This document shows, one piece after another, positions 62,542-64,000 of a stretch of DNA of 64,000 nt. Positions within the stretch are counted from its first letter, which is position 1. Every line of letters begins with the position of its first letter. Made by a program: the position numbers and the translations under genes. Origin of the DNA: Persicaria tinctoria (lineage: Eukaryota; Streptophyta; Magnoliopsida; Caryophyllales; Polygonaceae); assembly GCA_037127255.1 (NCBI GenBank), contig JBANSL010000013.1:11304688-11368687 (forward strand), given 5' to 3'. Under the pieces are notes generated by a model. It made no database searches, had not been told where the DNA came from, and saw only the letters and a program-made list of their open reading frames with translations.

Positions 62542-62854
62542 GGTTAAAAGGTCACCCTAAGCTGGTTGAAAGGTCACCCCGGGGCATAGCTCACTGGTTG
62601 AAAGGTCACCCTACGCTGGGTCTAGAAGCTTCGGGGTGGGAGGTTCGATTCCCAAAAGGAGCATTATTTGTTTCTCTTATGGAATCGGCCTCCTGGAGGC
62701 AAAGGGTATAAAGGGGGGTGGTTGGACCATTGGTGAGGCACATCACGCGGTTTACCTCCTCAAGTCAATGAGGGGCCGAAGACTTGAGGTCCAGGACTAG
62801 TCTAAGGGTAAGCTTGGGATACCTGCATATAAAAAAAAATAAAAATAAAAAACT
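62542..62854 (+). mobile_element. tRNA-derived SINE
   Basis: A Pol III A-box-like TAGCTCACTGGTT (62587-62599) and a B-box GGTTCGATTCC (62642-62652) have tRNA spacing, followed by a unique body and an A-rich tail (62831-62850). AACT flanks both sides (62538-62541, 62851-62854). The duplicated locus at 55545 lacks it. The 5' end carries three copies of GGTT(A/G)AAAGGTCACCC. Confidence 0.88.
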
Positions 62855-63055
62855 CTTCAACAAAAAGTAAAAAGGAATCGATGCAACTTTACCTTTCCGA
62901 CATGTATTCGATTTATTAACACCAAATAATTGACCAACCAAACGAGTATGCCCACTCTATAGTCTATCCCTCTTCCACAGACAACAGTCACTCACCCAAT
63001 CGACGATAACCAAAGCTAGAAGTTGTTTGCTCACTGAGGCATTTCGTCGAACACC

Positions 63056-64000
63056 ATGAAGGCAAACGAAAACGGCCACCTCATCCGCCTGGTAGACCTG
63101 ATCAGCTTCCTCCTCTCAATCGCCCTCCTCGGCGGCGGAATCTGGGTGGCCACCCACGCCACCTCCACCTCCGGCTTCCTCCTCTTCCTTCAGTGGCCTC
63201 TACTCGTCGTCGCCGTCGCCACTACCTTCGTTCTGCTTGCCGCCATCTGCTTTCGCAACCCCTTCATCGTCTACGTCTTCACCCACGCCGCACCCTTCAT
63301 CCTTCCCACATTGATCGGCCTCTTCGTCTTCGGCTTAGCCACCGTCGTTACGGACAAAGCATCGGGTCGACCCGTATTCAACCGGGCCTACCGGGATTAC
63401 TATCTCCAGGACTACTCCGCTTGGGTCGAAGCGCGCATGGCGGATCCGGACTACTGGGCCATGACTAGCGCCCGGGTCAGGGACTCCGGCGTCTGTGGAA
63501 ACATTATCCGGCAGCTTAACGGCGTGACTGAGACAGCTGATGTCTTCTACAAACGGAACCTCACCCCTATTGAGGTAACACTACTTTTTCAGCGATCGAT
63601 TCCTTCATACTTTCATAGGTGTGAAATTCCAATTTAGGGTTTATTTGAATTTGGGAAATTTGTGATATCTACAACATCCATCACAAATTGAGCAAATTTC
63701 GTGGGAAATTGATTCAAAGAGTCGGAAGATTACCTAATTTGAAGCACAATACAGGTGATCTTAGGGTTTTAGCCTGTAAAATGATGGAATTTTGTGGATG
63801 AATTACGCAATTGTCCTAAGCGAGATACTAGACGACCTGATGAACCCAATTGACAAGCATTAATTCCTCACATTGATCCTGGTTGCCTTTCAGTCGGGAT
63901 GCTGCAAGCCTCCGACAGAATGCGGCTTCACGTACGTGAACGAGACAACGTGGAATGCAGTAGCCGGAGTCACAACAGCCAACCCCGACTGCAGCCTCTG
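63056..64000 (+). CDS. Tetraspanin-8-like protein, partial at window edge
   Basis: Exon 1 is 63056-63574 (173 codons, PIE|GTAACA), and exon 2 starts at 63894 after CCTTTCAG and runs off the window. Plant tetraspanins have four membrane helices and a large extracellular loop and organise membrane microdomains. Seen: MKANENGHLIRLVDLISFLL (TM1), FLLFLQWPLLVVAVATTFVL (TM2), FILPTLIGLFVFGLATVV (TM3), then the large loop with GVCGNIIRQ and SGCCKPPTECGFTYVNETTW. The CCKPPTEC signature is typical of the TET8-like group. TM4 lies beyond 64000. Start: ATG in ACACCATGAAG, with the upstream leader intact in contrast to the left copy. Confidence 0.9.

Noticed and set aside
62581..62655. Functional tRNA gene
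   Set aside because: A and B boxes are present, but there is no complete cloverleaf with acceptor stem, and an A-rich tail and target duplication mark it as a SINE.

Overview
This is a nuclear plant window. Every conserved gene has spliceosomal introns with GT..AG borders (two use GC..AG), intergenic DNA is AT-rich, and the families present are plant-specific: ATL RING-H2 proteins, tetraspanin-8-like proteins, plant mobile domain (PMD) proteins, an NLR leucine-rich repeat tail, and Stowaway, CACTA and PIF/Harbinger elements. A eudicot is likely. The species cannot be fixed from the sequence.

Layout. 0-10.2 kb is transposon debris: a retroelement with a 15-bp target duplication, a decayed PMD fragment, and a 7.5-kb coding-free LTR retrotransposon (LARD type). 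10.6-15 kb holds two ATL20/21/22-like RING-H2 genes in tandem: an intact one with a Stowaway MITE in its intron, and a truncated copy. 15.5-23.7 kb has two housekeeping genes on the minus strand: SRP receptor beta, and a UBL-WLM-PUB metalloprotease of the WSS1 (DNA-protein crosslink protease) type with an EPDPDD-repeat linker. 23.9-29.3 kb is a Mutator-like element carrying a FAR1-type DNA-binding fragment, an OTU cysteine protease and half of a PMD gene, with palindromic GCACGTCC-TTAA-GGACGTGC motifs near the ends and in the middle. 31-33.5 kb is BRX1 (ribosome biogenesis, plus strand). 34-35 kb is an unrecognised acidic repeat protein. 36.4-37.7 kb has an acetyl-CoA synthetase exon relic and a broken NLR LRR tail. 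38.3-45.6 kb has a seven-finger CCCH protein and an INO80-complex subunit B (Ies2-like, zf-HIT) gene, both minus. 46.9-55.5 kb is two decayed L1-type LINEs, the second split by a 415-bp CACTA element. 55.5-64 kb holds a duplicated tetraspanin gene: the left copy has lost its start codon, and the right copy is intact as far as the window edge but has a SINE upstream. PIF/Harbinger, hAT-like and foldback elements lie between them.

The intact genes are independent housekeeping or regulatory genes, not a cluster with a shared pathway. The strongest candidate for something new is the FAR1-OTU-PMD element at 23.9-29.3 kb. Coordinates of introns and exons were worked out by hand from splice consensus, phase and protein continuity.
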